In this document: positions 7,795 to 16,221 of the stretch, one piece after another | Numbering within the stretch: the first letter of the stretch is position 1 | How the letters are laid out: every line of letters begins with the position of its first letter | NCBI RefSeq assembly: GCF_030812785.1 | Contig: NZ_JAUSTJ010000002.1 | Location: 1,302,001 to 1,366,000, forward strand | DNA length: 64,000 nt | Reading direction: 5' to 3' | From: Sphingomonas kyeonggiensis | GTDB lineage: Bacteria > Pseudomonadota > Alphaproteobacteria > Sphingomonadales > Sphingomonadaceae | Notes under the pieces: generated by a model | What the model was told of the DNA's origin: nothing | Seen by the model: the letters and a program-made list of their open reading frames with translations, nothing else | The model's database searches: none | Made by a program: the position numbers and the translations under genes

Positions 7795-9734
7795 GGGTTC
7801 ACCGCCTCCGGGCTGGGCAGCTGGCGGTCGTCGGGCGGGAGTTCCTGGTCGAAGTCCACGCCGATATGCTGGGCGATCGCCTTCTCGATCTCGGCGATGC
7901 GGAAGGGCTGGCCCGAGACCTTGGTGAGCGATCTGGCATCGACGAGATACTGGTCGCGCAGCAGGGTCTTGAGCTGGCCGGTATTCATTTCCGGTACGAG
8001 GATATGCTCGTAACTCTTTAAGAGTTCGCCGAGATTTTTCGGAAGCGGCCAGATGTGGCGGATATGGACATGGCTGACGTCATGCCCCTTGCCCCGCGCC
8101 CGCCGCACCGCCTGGGCAATCGGGCCATAGGTCGAGCCCCAGCCGACCACGACGAGCTTGCCGCCTGCCTGGCCCTGCTCCACCGCCTGGTCGGGCACAT
8201 CGATGCCCAGCACCTTGTCGCGGCGGATGTCGGTCATCGCCTGGTGGTTGGCGGGCGAATAATCGATGTTCCCCGAGCCCTGTGCCTTCTCGATGCCGCC
8301 GATGCGGTGGAGCAGGCCTGGCGTACCCGGCTTCACCCAGGGGCGCTTGAGCTTGTCGTCGCGGCCATAGGGCTGGAACTTCTTACCTTCGGGCGGGACC
8401 TCGGTGTGGAATGCCACCGGGAACGGCGCATAGGCCGACATGTCCGGCACCTTCCAGGGCTCGGCGGCATTCTGGAGATAGCCGTCGGTGAGCAGCATCA
8501 CCGGGGTCATGTACTGCGTCGCGATGCGCACCGCCTCGATCGCGACGTCGAAACAATCGGCGGCCGAGCGGGCGGCGATCACCGGCACCGGCGAGTCGCC
8601 ATTTCTGCCGTAGACGGCCTGATATAGGTCGGACTGTTCAGTTTTTGTGGGAAGTCCGGTCGAGGGTCCGCCGCGCTGGGCGTTGACGATCACCAGCGGC
8701 AGCTCGGTCATGATCGCCAGGCCGATCGCCTCGGTCTTGAGCGCGATGCCCGGGCCCGAGGAGCAGGTGACGCCAAGGCTGCCGGCATAGGCGCTGCCCA
8801 GCGCCGAGGCGACCGCCGCGATCTCGTCCTCCGCCTGGAAAGTGGTGACGCCATATTCCTTGTAGCGCGACAGCGTGTGCAGGATCGCGCTGGCCGGGGT
8901 GATCGGATAGCCGCCGAAGAACATCGGCAGGCTGGCCAGCTGCGCGCCCGCGACGAGCCCCAGCGAGATCGACTCCGCACCCGTCACGGTGCGGTACAGC
9001 CCCGGCTCGGCGGGCGCGGCGGCGACCTGGCGCTGGCTGATCCCCATCGCGCCCAGCTCCGCCGTCTCGCCGTAAGCATGGCCGGCGTTGAGCGCCGCGA
9101 TGTTCGCCTCGGCCAGCTCGGGCGCCTTGGCGAACTTGGCCTTGAGCCAGTCGACCAGCGGCTGGCGATCGCGATCGAACATCCAGAGCGCCAGCCCCAG
9201 CGTCCACATGTTCTTGCAGCGCAGCGCCTCCTTGTTGCCGAGGCCGAAGGGCTTCACCGCATCGAGGGTGAGTTGCGAGATGTTGAGCTTGAGCAGCTGC
9301 CACTTCGCCAGGCTGCCGTCCTCGAGCGGGTTGGCGGCGTATTTCGCCTTGTCGAGGTTGCGCTGGCCGAACTCGCCCTCATCGGCGATGATCAGCCCGC
9401 CGGGCTTGAGCGCATCGACATTGGTCTTGAGCGCCGCCGGGTTCATCGCGACGAGCACGTCGGGCTGGTCGCCCGCGGTGTCGATCTGGGCCGAGCCGAA
9501 ATTGATCTGGAAGGCCGAGACCCCGAACAGCGTGCCCTGGGGGGCGCGGATCTCGGCCGGGAAATCCGGGAAGGTGGCAAGGTCGTTGCCGGCGAGTGCG
9601 GTGGAAAGCGTGAACTGGCCGCCGGTAAGCTGCATGCCGTCGCCGGAATCACCGGCGAAGCGAACCACGATCGCTTCGGGTGCGGGATGCGCTGACGCCT
9701 CCTCGGGCGTGAGCCTATGCACGGCAGTAGCCAC
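7791..9734 (-). CDS. korA: 2-oxoacid:ferredoxin oxidoreductase, alpha subunit (fused gamma-alpha type)
   Basis: A 647-aa subunit. The N-terminal gamma domain shows VVRFAGDSGDGMQLTGGQF near residue 25; the alpha domain shows GYPITPASAILHTLSRYKEYGVTTFQAEDEIAA. The arrangement (gamma and alpha fused in one chain) matches the two-subunit enzymes of alpha- and actinobacteria. With KorB it forms a cytoplasmic TPP/Fe-S enzyme that oxidises 2-oxoglutarate (or another 2-oxoacid) with ferredoxin. The start is a GTG at 9734 with GGAG about 9 bases upstream. The gene heads the operon korA - small gene - korB. Confidence 0.94.
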   Translation of the reverse strand: MATAVHRLTPEEASAHPAPEAIVVRFAGDSGDGMQLTGGQFTLSTALAGNDLATFPDFPAEIRAPQGTLFGVSAFQINFGSAQIDTAGDQPDVLVAMNPAALKTNVDALKPGGLIIADEGEFGQRNLDKAKYAANPLEDGSLAKWQLLKLNISQLTLDAVKPFGLGNKEALRCKNMWTLGLALWMFDRDRQPLVDWLKAKFAKAPELAEANIAALNAGHAYGETAELGAMGISQRQVAAAPAEPGLYRTVTGAESISLGLVAGAQLASLPMFFGGYPITPASAILHTLSRYKEYGVTTFQAEDEIAAVASALGSAYAGSLGVTCSSGPGIALKTEAIGLAIMTELPLVIVNAQRGGPSTGLPTKTEQSDLYQAVYGRNGDSPVPVIAARSAADCFDVAIEAVRIATQYMTPVMLLTDGYLQNAAEPWKVPDMSAYAPFPVAFHTEVPPEGKKFQPYGRDDKLKRPWVKPGTPGLLHRIGGIEKAQGSGNIDYSPANHQAMTDIRRDKVLGIDVPDQAVEQGQAGGKLVVVGWGSTYGPIAQAVRRARGKGHDVSHVHIRHIWPLPKNLGELLKSYEHILVPEMNTGQLKTLLRDQYLVDARSLTKVSGQPFRIAEIEKAIAQHIGVDFDQELPPDDRQLPSPEAVNP

Positions 9735-9785
9735 AGCCGGTCTCCTGCAATTTTATATCGTTGCGCAGATGTCTACGCCCCAATT

Positions 9786-10718
9786 TCAAACCTGCAAAGC
9801 CCGGCCTGCAACTCCCTGTCCCAGCGCGAGGATCGAGGCGACGTGGCGCCGCGACACTTCGAGCGCGTCCTCGCCGTAACCGCCGCCCAGAGCACTCGCG
9901 AACGGGATGCCACGTGACGTCATGACGCCGGAAATCCAGCGATCCCGCACGACGAGCCCGTCATAGGAAAGCGCGAGCCGCCCCAGCCGGTCGCCGGCGA
10001 GCGGATCGACTCCCGCCTGATAAAGAACCAGATCGGGTGCGAAACTTTCGAGCAGCGGGAGCAGCGTGCGCTCGAGCGTCTCCATATATTCCGCGTCCTC
10101 CACCCCGTCGGGCAGCGGCACGTCGAGCGTCGAATGCGCCTTGCGGACCGGGAAGTTCTTCTCGGCATGGATCGAATAGGTCGCGATCTCCGGTCGCCCC
10201 GCGGTGAGCGAGGCGGTGCCGTCGCCCTGGTGGACGTCGCAATCGACGATCAGGATGCGGCCAACCGTCCCCTCCTCGATCAGCCGCACCGCGGCCAGCG
10301 CGAGGTCGTTGAACACGCAGAAGCCCGCGCCGGTGCTGGCGAGCGCATGATGGCTGCCGCCGGCGGTATTGGCCGCGAAGCCATGTTCGAGCGCGAGGCG
10401 GGCAGCCAGATAGGTGCCGCCGGGCACCGCCTGGGAGCGGCGCGCCACTTCGGGGGTGACCGGGAAGCCGATCCGCCGCTCCTTCTCGGGCGGCACGCTG
10501 CTGGTGAGGACCTGCTCGACATAATCGGGATCGTGCACCGCCTCGAGCCAATGGCGCGGCATAGGCTTGGGCTGGTGCCAGGTGAAGGCGGCGCCTTCCG
10601 CGCGCAGCAGGTCGCGGACCAGGCCGTTCTTGTTCCACTGATACTGGCTGCGCCTGGGCGCCGGGGCGACATAATCGGGGTGGTGGACGAGGTGGATCAC
10701 GCGAGGAACGTAGGTCAC
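9786..10718 (-). CDS. Histone deacetylase-family (AcuC/acetylpolyamine amidohydrolase-like) hydrolase
   Basis: A zinc amidohydrolase of about 310 aa. Diagnostic motifs are HHALASTGAGFCVFNDLA (catalytic His pair), DCDVHQGDGTA (zinc ligands Asp and His) and YQAGVDPLAGDRLGRL (third metal ligand). Bacterial members deacetylate acetylpolyamines, acetyl-lysine proteins or small acetamides; the substrate here is unknown. I chose the GTG at 10718 because GGAGG lies about 6 bases upstream; a GTG at 10700 (VIHLVHHPDY) is an alternative. Longer in-frame extensions run through the repeat element and the rppH region and are not credible. Confidence 0.9.
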   Translation of the reverse strand: MTYVPRVIHLVHHPDYVAPAPRRSQYQWNKNGLVRDLLRAEGAAFTWHQPKPMPRHWLEAVHDPDYVEQVLTSSVPPEKERRIGFPVTPEVARRSQAVPGGTYLAARLALEHGFAANTAGGSHHALASTGAGFCVFNDLALAAVRLIEEGTVGRILIVDCDVHQGDGTASLTAGRPEIATYSIHAEKNFPVRKAHSTLDVPLPDGVEDAEYMETLERTLLPLLESFAPDLVLYQAGVDPLAGDRLGRLALSYDGLVVRDRWISGVMTSRGIPFASALGGGYGEDALEVSRRHVASILALGQGVAGRALQV

Positions 10719-10752
10719 CCTCGCTCCTCCGTCATCCCCGCCTCTCTCCTCC

Positions 10753-10833
10753 GTCATCCCCGCGAAGGCGGGGATCCAGAGTAACGAAGCGATGACCTGC
10801 TTGGCTCTGGATCCCCGCCTTCGCGGGGATGAC
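10753..10833. repeat. Perfect 29-base inverted repeat, GTCATCCCCGCGAAGG type
   Basis: The arms at 10753-10781 and 10805-10833 are exact reverse complements, separated by a 23-base spacer. Each arm itself contains the small palindrome CCCCGCGAAGGCGGGG. A partial extra copy (GTCATCCCCG) begins at 10731. The element lies between two divergent genes, so it is not placed as a terminator there. It belongs to the same family as the elements at 26271, 31949 and 39174. Confidence 0.9.
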
Positions 10834-10874
10834 GAGGGTGGTTCGGCTTGCAATCCCGCGCTACGAGGCCTGCC

Positions 10875-11354
10875 ATGACCGACATCACCTCCCTTCCCTA
10901 TCGCCCCTGCGCGGGCGTGATGCTGCTCAACCGCCATGGCCAGGTCTTCGTCGGCCAGCGGCTCGATTCGGTGGTCGAGGCCTGGCAGATGCCGCAGGGC
11001 GGGATCGATCCCGGCGAGGATCCGATCGACGCCGCCTGGCGCGAGCTTTGGGAAGAGACCGGCGTCGAGCGCCAGCATGCCGAGCTGATCGCCCAGGCCC
11101 CCGAGGAGCTGTTCTACGACCTGCCCGAGGATCTGGTCGGCCGGATCTGGAAGGGCAAGTGGCGCGGCCAGCGCCAGCGCTGGTTCCTGTTCCGCTTCCT
11201 CGGCGAGGACCAGGACGTCAACATCCAGACCGCCGAGCCGGAATTCCGCGCCTGGCGCTGGGCGGAGCCGAAAGATCTCCCCGACATCATCGTCCCCTTC
11301 AAGCGGGCGCTCTATAAGGAACTGTTGACCGTCTTTGAGCAACATCTCGCCTGA
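10875..11354 (+). CDS. rppH: RNA pyrophosphohydrolase (Nudix)
   Basis: RppH removes pyrophosphate from the 5' end of triphosphorylated mRNA, starting RNase E-dependent decay. The 159-aa protein carries a complete Nudix box beginning GGIDPGEDPIDAAWRELW and continuing EETGV, and ends FKRALYKELLTVFEQHLA. The start MTDITSLPYRPCAGVML at 10875 fits the family; an upstream in-frame ATG at 10848 would add nine residues and overlaps the end of the repeat region. It stands alone, divergent from the HDAC-like gene. Confidence 0.95.
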   Translation: MTDITSLPYRPCAGVMLLNRHGQVFVGQRLDSVVEAWQMPQGGIDPGEDPIDAAWRELWEETGVERQHAELIAQAPEELFYDLPEDLVGRIWKGKWRGQRQRWFLFRFLGEDQDVNIQTAEPEFRAWRWAEPKDLPDIIVPFKRALYKELLTVFEQHLA

Positions 11355-11375
11355 TCCTGCCCTATTCTGGTCCCC

Positions 11376-12335
11376 ATGACAGCGCTACCAGCCAAGCCCA
11401 TGCGAGCCTCGCTTTTCGCCCTGCCATTGCTGATCGCCGCCCTGCCGGCCGCCGCCATGCCGATGGACGACGATGACAGCACCGCTGCCCTCGAAGCGGC
11501 GAATGTCTCGCCCGCGCTGAGGGCGATGCTCGAGGCAGCGATGCAATCGGGCAACGAGAACGACGTCGCGGTCATCGTCAAATATGCCCGCGCCGCAGAC
11601 CCGGAAAGCGCCGACAAGCTGGTCAAGATCGCCGCCGACTGGCGCGATTCCCGGCTGAAAAAGGCGCAGGCCAAGATCCGCAGCGCCGATTTCTTCGCGC
11701 TGGTGAAGGGCCATGCCGAGCTGGGCGGCTATGTCACCACCGGTAACACCGAGAATGTCGGCATCGCCGCGGCGATGGAGCTGAAGCGCGACGGGCTCGA
11801 CTGGCGCCACAAGCTGCGCGTCCAGGCCGATTACCAGGAGAGCCTGGGCATCACCACGCGCGAGCGGTACCTCGCCGCCTACGAACCGAACTGGAAGTTC
11901 GACGACCGCGCTTATCTCTATGGCGCCGCGCAGTATGAAAGCGACCGCTTCTCGGGCTTCAGCGACCGCGTCTCGCTGTCGAGCGGGATCGGCTACAGCG
12001 CGATCAAGTCGCCGGCGGTGAAGCTCGATCTCGAAGTCGGCCCGGCCTTCCGCTACACCCGCTTCCTCGACCAGCCGGCCGAGAGCAATGCCGCGGCGCG
12101 CGGTAGTCTCGATTTCGGCTGGAAGATCACCAAGGGCATCTCGGTGACGCAGAATGCCTCGGCCTATCTGCAGGACGCCAACAGCACCATCTCGTCCAAG
12201 TCGGCGCTGCTCACCCGGCTGTTCGGGCCGCTCTCGGCGCAGTTCAGCTATTCGCTGCAGTTCGAAAGCACGCCGGCGATCGGCCGCAAGACGACGGATT
12301 CCACCAGCCGCGCGGCGCTCGTCGTCGATTTCTGA
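11376..12335 (+). CDS. DUF481 family outer-membrane beta-barrel protein (YdiY-like)
   Basis: A 319-aa exported protein. The signal peptide is MRASLFALPLLIAALPAAA, starting from the second ATG at 11400; the ATG at 11376 adds eight residues. After an acidic and helical stretch (residues ~30-105) comes HAELGGYVTTGNTENV, the hallmark opening of the DUF481 barrel, and the chain ends in aromatic AALVVDF, as outer-membrane proteins do. Function in this family is not established; it is proposed to be a salt- or stress-induced barrel. It follows rppH by 21 bases on the same strand and may share its transcript. Confidence 0.88.
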   Translation: MTALPAKPMRASLFALPLLIAALPAAAMPMDDDDSTAALEAANVSPALRAMLEAAMQSGNENDVAVIVKYARAADPESADKLVKIAADWRDSRLKKAQAKIRSADFFALVKGHAELGGYVTTGNTENVGIAAAMELKRDGLDWRHKLRVQADYQESLGITTRERYLAAYEPNWKFDDRAYLYGAAQYESDRFSGFSDRVSLSSGIGYSAIKSPAVKLDLEVGPAFRYTRFLDQPAESNAAARGSLDFGWKITKGISVTQNASAYLQDANSTISSKSALLTRLFGPLSAQFSYSLQFESTPAIGRKTTDSTSRAALVVDF

Positions 12336-12413
12336 CGACCTATTCCCGGATTGCATGCGTTTCCCGGCGTTCGCTGGGGTGACCGCAATAATATTTCGCG
12401 CTAGTCCCTCGGC

Positions 12414-13622
12414 ATGACCGAGCTTTCCAAGATCGAACGCGCGGCAGTGGAGAGGGCCGCGGCGTCGCCGATGCTGGCGCGCACCGAGGCGTGGACGGCG
12501 ATCAACAGCGGCACCCGCAACATCGCGGGGCTCGCCCGCATGGCCGATGCGCTGGCCGACGCCTTCTCCGTCCTGCCGGGCCACCTCGCGCTGCTCGAGC
12601 CCGAGGCCGCCAGCAGCGTGACCGCCGACGGGCAGGTGCTGCCGCTGGCGCATGGCCATCACCTTCATCTCGCGGTGCGCCCCGACGCACCGGTGCAACT
12701 GCTGCTGACCGGGCACATGGACACCGTCTATGGCGCCGACCACCCCTTCCAGGCGAACCACTGGCTGCCCGACGGCAACCTCAACGCGCCGGGCGCCGCC
12801 GACATGAAGGGCGGGCTGGCGCTGATGCTCGCCGCGCTGGAGGCCGTGGAGGAAAGCCCGCTCGCCGCGCATATCGGCTATGAGGTGCTGATCAATTCGG
12901 ACGAGGAGACCGGCTCCTTCTCCTCCGCCGGCCTGATCGCCGGCGCGGCCAAGGGCAAGATCGCCGCGCTCACCTATGAACCCGCTTTGCCCGACGGCAC
13001 GCTGGCGGGTGCCCGGGGCGGCACCGGCAATTTCTCGATCGTGGTGCACGGCAAGTCCGCCCATGCCGGACGCAATCCGGACGAAGGGCGCAACGCGCTG
13101 GTCGCCGCGGCCGACCTCGCGATGCGGCTCAATGACGCCAAGGCTCCCGGCCTGGCGGTGAACCCGGCCAAGATCGACGGCGGCGGCCCCAACAACGTCG
13201 TGCCCGATCTCGCCGTGCTGCGCGTCAATTTCCGCCCGAAGGACAGTGAGGCGATCACCAAAGCCCGGATCGCGATCGACCAGGCCGTCGCGATCGTATC
13301 GGTGAAGCATGACGTGCGGATCCACGTCCATGGCAGCTTCAACCGCCCGCCCAAGCCTCTGGACCCTGGTGCCGAGAAACTGTTCGAACTGGTCAAGGCG
13401 TCCGGCGCGGACCTGGGCATTCCCGTCGCGTGGAAGTTCTCCGGCGGCGTCTGCGACGGCAACAACATCGCCGCGTGCGGCGTGCCGGTCGTCGACACGA
13501 TGGGCGCACGGGGCGGCCTGATCCACAGCCCGGACGAATTCCTGATCCCGGAGAGTCTGGCCGAGCGCGCCGCCCTCTCCGCCGTCACCATGTTGCGTAT
13601 CGCCGAAAAGGGGAAATTATGA
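12414..13622 (+). CDS. M20-family metallohydrolase in the arginine succinyltransferase operon
   Basis: A 402-aa cytoplasmic di-zinc amidohydrolase of the M20 (ArgE/CPG2/DapE) family. Metal-ligand motifs are in place: TGHMDTVYG, GAADMKGGLALML, INSDEETGS, and a C-terminal GGLIHSPDE His. The dimerisation domain lies between them (roughly residues 200-310). The stop overlaps the astA start (ATGA), so it is co-translated with astA and astB. Its position suggests it removes an acyl group in arginine breakdown, perhaps doing the job of AstE, but that is inference; the sequence alone gives only an M20 hydrolase. Confidence 0.9.
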   Translation: MTELSKIERAAVERAAASPMLARTEAWTAINSGTRNIAGLARMADALADAFSVLPGHLALLEPEAASSVTADGQVLPLAHGHHLHLAVRPDAPVQLLLTGHMDTVYGADHPFQANHWLPDGNLNAPGAADMKGGLALMLAALEAVEESPLAAHIGYEVLINSDEETGSFSSAGLIAGAAKGKIAALTYEPALPDGTLAGARGGTGNFSIVVHGKSAHAGRNPDEGRNALVAAADLAMRLNDAKAPGLAVNPAKIDGGGPNNVVPDLAVLRVNFRPKDSEAITKARIAIDQAVAIVSVKHDVRIHVHGSFNRPPKPLDPGAEKLFELVKASGADLGIPVAWKFSGGVCDGNNIAACGVPVVDTMGARGGLIHSPDEFLIPESLAERAALSAVTMLRIAEKGKL

Positions 13623-14629
13623 GCTTCGTGATCCGTGCCGCCCGCGACGAGGATCTGCAGGCGCTCTACGAGATGGCGAAGCTGACCGGTGGCGGCTTCA
13701 CCAATCTCCAGCCCGAGAAGGAAGTGCTGCGCGCCAAGCTCGCGCGCAGCCACGCCGCCTTCGATCGCCCCGAGGAAGAGAGCGGCGACGACGTGTTCGT
13801 GCTGGTCCTCGAGAATGTCGATACCGGCGAGGTGCGCGGCACCTGCCAGATCTTCACTGCGGTGGGGCAGCGCTGGCCCTTCTATTCCTATCGCCTCGCC
13901 ACCGAGACCAAGCATAGCGAGGAGCTGGGCCGCACCTTCCGCGCCGAGACGCTGAGCCTGGTCAACGACCTGGAAGGCGCGAGCGAGGTGGGCGGGCTGT
14001 TCCTCCATCCAGGCGAGCGCGCCGGCGGGCTGGGCATGCTGCTCGCCCGCAGCCGCTACATGTTCATCGCCCGCCACCGCCCGCGCTTCGCCGAGAAGAT
14101 CCTCGCCGAGCTGCGCGGGGTGATCGACGAGGCGGGCGGATCGCCCTTCTGGGACGGTGTCGCCGGGCGCTTCTTCGGGATGAACTTCCAGGAGGCGGAC
14201 AGCTTCAATGCGATCCATGGCAACCAGTTCATCGCCGATCTGATGCCCAAGCACCCGATCTACACCGCGATGCTCTCCGAGAGCGCCCGCGGGGTGATCG
14301 GCCTGCCCCACCCCTCGGGCCGCGCCGCGATGCGCATGCTGGAGAGCGAGGGCTTCGCCTGGGAACGCTATGTCGACATCTTCGACGGCGGCCCGACCAT
14401 GACCGCGCGCACCGACCAGGTGAACACGGTGCGCGACGCGAAGACTGCCAAGGTCGTGGCGATCGAGACCGGCGGCGAGGCGGCCCTGGTCGCGACCGGG
14501 CAGCTCACCGGCTTCCGCGTGACCCAGGGACGCGTGTCGGTGCGGGACGGCGGCGTGGTGATCGATCCGCGCACCGCCGAGCTGCTCGGCGTCGGTTTGG
14601 GCGACGAAGTGATGCACGTAGGCCGCTGA
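13619..14629 (+). CDS. astA: Arginine N-succinyltransferase
   Basis: AstA transfers succinyl from succinyl-CoA to the alpha-amino group of arginine, the first step of the ammonia-producing arginine succinyltransferase pathway. The 336-aa protein starts MSFVIRAARDEDLQALYEMA and has the family features GGGFTNLQPEKEVLRAKL and FLHPGERAGGLGMLLARSRY (acyl-CoA-binding GNAT-like fold). The ATG at 13619 overlaps the stop of the M20 hydrolase gene, and its own TGA shares a base with the astB ATG. This is a tightly coupled three-gene unit; astC, astD and a canonical astE are not within the window. Confidence 0.96.
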   Translation: MSFVIRAARDEDLQALYEMAKLTGGGFTNLQPEKEVLRAKLARSHAAFDRPEEESGDDVFVLVLENVDTGEVRGTCQIFTAVGQRWPFYSYRLATETKHSEELGRTFRAETLSLVNDLEGASEVGGLFLHPGERAGGLGMLLARSRYMFIARHRPRFAEKILAELRGVIDEAGGSPFWDGVAGRFFGMNFQEADSFNAIHGNQFIADLMPKHPIYTAMLSESARGVIGLPHPSGRAAMRMLESEGFAWERYVDIFDGGPTMTARTDQVNTVRDAKTAKVVAIETGGEAALVATGQLTGFRVTQGRVSVRDGGVVIDPRTAELLGVGLGDEVMHVGR

Positions 14630-15888
14630 TGCTTACCGAGATCAACTTCGACGGGATCATCGGTCCCAGCCACAACTACGCCGGGCTGAGCCATGGCAAC
14701 CTCGCGGCGACGCGCAACCGGGGCGAGACCTCCTATCCGCGTGCGGCGGCGCTGCAGGGGCTTGCCAAGATGCAGGCGAATCTCGCGCTGGGGCTCACCC
14801 AGGGCATCCTCCTGCCCCATGCCCGGCCCGATCATCGCTGGCTCGCCAGCCTCGGCACCCGCTACGAGGATGCGCCGCCGCATACCCAGGCCCAGGCGCT
14901 CTCCGCCTCGCCGATGTGGGCGGCCAACGCCGCGACCGTCTCGCCGGCCCCCGACACCGCCGACGGCAAGTGCCACCTGAGCGTCGCCAATCTGGTGACG
15001 ATGCCGCACCGCAGCCATGAATGGCCCGAGACGCTGGCCCAGCTCCGTCTCGCCTTTGCCGACCCCGCCTTCACGGTGCACGGCCCGGTGCCGGCGCCGT
15101 TCGGCGACGAGGGTGCGGCCAACCACATGCGCCTTGCCGCCGAACATGGCGCGCCGGGGGTGGAGATATTCGTCTACGGCATCTCCGGCGGCCCCTTCCC
15201 CGCCCGCCAGCACCCCGATGCCAGCGCGGCGGTGGCGCGGCGCCACCGGCTCGAGCGGGTGCTGTTCGTCCAGCAGTCGGAGGAGGCGATCGCCGCGGGC
15301 GCCTTCCACAACGACGTGGTCGCCGTGGCGAATGGACGGGTGCTGTTCGCGCACGAGCATGCCTTTGCCGACAAGGACCGCTTCTACGCCGATCTGCGCG
15401 CGATGCTGCCCGAGGTCGAGATTGTCGAGGTGCCTGCCGCGCAGGTGAGCCTGGCCGACGCGATCAGGTCGTATCTGTTCAACGCCCAGCTGGTCACTTT
15501 GCCTTCGGGCGAGATGGCGCTGGTGCTGCCCGGCGAGGCGCGCGACACGCCGAGCGTGTGGAACTGGCTCCAGGCGCATGTCGCGGGCAATGGCCCGATC
15601 CGCCGGCTCGAGGTTGTCGACGTCCGCCAGTCGATGGCGAATGGCGGCGGGCCTGCCTGCCTGCGTTTGCGCGTGGTTTGCGACGCTAGCACCGTCGATC
15701 CCCGCTTTTTGCTCGATGACGCGAAGGCGAACCGTATCGCGGCTATCATCGAAACCCACTGGCCCGAGGCGATTCCGTTCGGTGCGATCGGCGATCCAGC
15801 CCTCATCGCCCAGGTCGAGGCCGCCCGGCGCGCGTTGCTGGAGGCGCTCGACCTGTCGGATTTACTTACAGGTAACCATCTATTTTAA
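14629..15888 (+). CDS. astB: N-succinylarginine dihydrolase
   Basis: AstB hydrolyses N2-succinylarginine to succinylornithine, CO2 and ammonia. The 419-aa protein begins MLTEINFDGIIGPSHNYAGL, the conserved N-terminus of the family. Candidate catalytic residues are present: Glu in APGVEIFVYG, His in AFHNDVVAVANG and Cys in NGGGPACLRLRV. It belongs to the guanidino-group-modifying (pentein) superfamily. It follows astA with a one-base TGATG overlap. Confidence 0.97.
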   Translation: MLTEINFDGIIGPSHNYAGLSHGNLAATRNRGETSYPRAAALQGLAKMQANLALGLTQGILLPHARPDHRWLASLGTRYEDAPPHTQAQALSASPMWAANAATVSPAPDTADGKCHLSVANLVTMPHRSHEWPETLAQLRLAFADPAFTVHGPVPAPFGDEGAANHMRLAAEHGAPGVEIFVYGISGGPFPARQHPDASAAVARRHRLERVLFVQQSEEAIAAGAFHNDVVAVANGRVLFAHEHAFADKDRFYADLRAMLPEVEIVEVPAAQVSLADAIRSYLFNAQLVTLPSGEMALVLPGEARDTPSVWNWLQAHVAGNGPIRRLEVVDVRQSMANGGGPACLRLRVVCDASTVDPRFLLDDAKANRIAAIIETHWPEAIPFGAIGDPALIAQVEAARRALLEALDLSDLLTGNHLF

Positions 15889-15939
15889 CACGAAACTACG
15901 CATTTTGGCGGTTGGCCCGGGGCTTGCTTAACCTTTGGC

Positions 15940-16152
15940 ATGTTCTACCGCATCGGCCGCCTGTTCACGATCAAGTCCAAGTTCGAGGCCTTCCTCGTGA
16001 TCTACGGCCTCGCCTGTGGCGCAACCGAGCGCGGCGTGCATTATCTCGGGAAATTCCCGGGACTTGGCGGCTGGATGCTGTTCGCGCTCTGCCCGATCGC
16101 GGTGTTCATGGCCGGCGCCAAGATACTCGACAGCTTCGATGTTCCCGATTGA
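15940..16152 (+). CDS. Small two-helix membrane protein, unknown function
   Basis: A 70-aa protein with two hydrophobic stretches (about residues 16-26 and 43-59), beginning MFYRIGRLFTIKSKFEAFLV and containing GATERGVHYL. I recall similar small proteins from other sphingomonads, but no function is assigned. The ATG at 15940 lies 51 bases after astB and on the same strand. A longer frame in another phase covers the same DNA but shows no protein-like features. Confidence 0.7.
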   Translation: MFYRIGRLFTIKSKFEAFLVIYGLACGATERGVHYLGKFPGLGGWMLFALCPIAVFMAGAKILDSFDVPD

Positions 16153-16221
16153 GCGGGTAATTGCGTCTGTAACGGTCGAGGGGTAGGCCGGGAAGCTGGC
16201 CCGTGGGGAGGTTCTAAGCGC

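Noticed and set aside
9786..11345. A 519-aa frame that includes the HDAC-like protein and extends across the repeat into rppH.
   Set aside because: The extension is antisense to rppH and runs through an inverted repeat. The conserved protein begins near 10718.
11385..13526. A 713-aa frame antisense to DUF481 and the M20 hydrolase.
   Set aside because: Shadow of two well-supported genes; no domain recognised despite its length.
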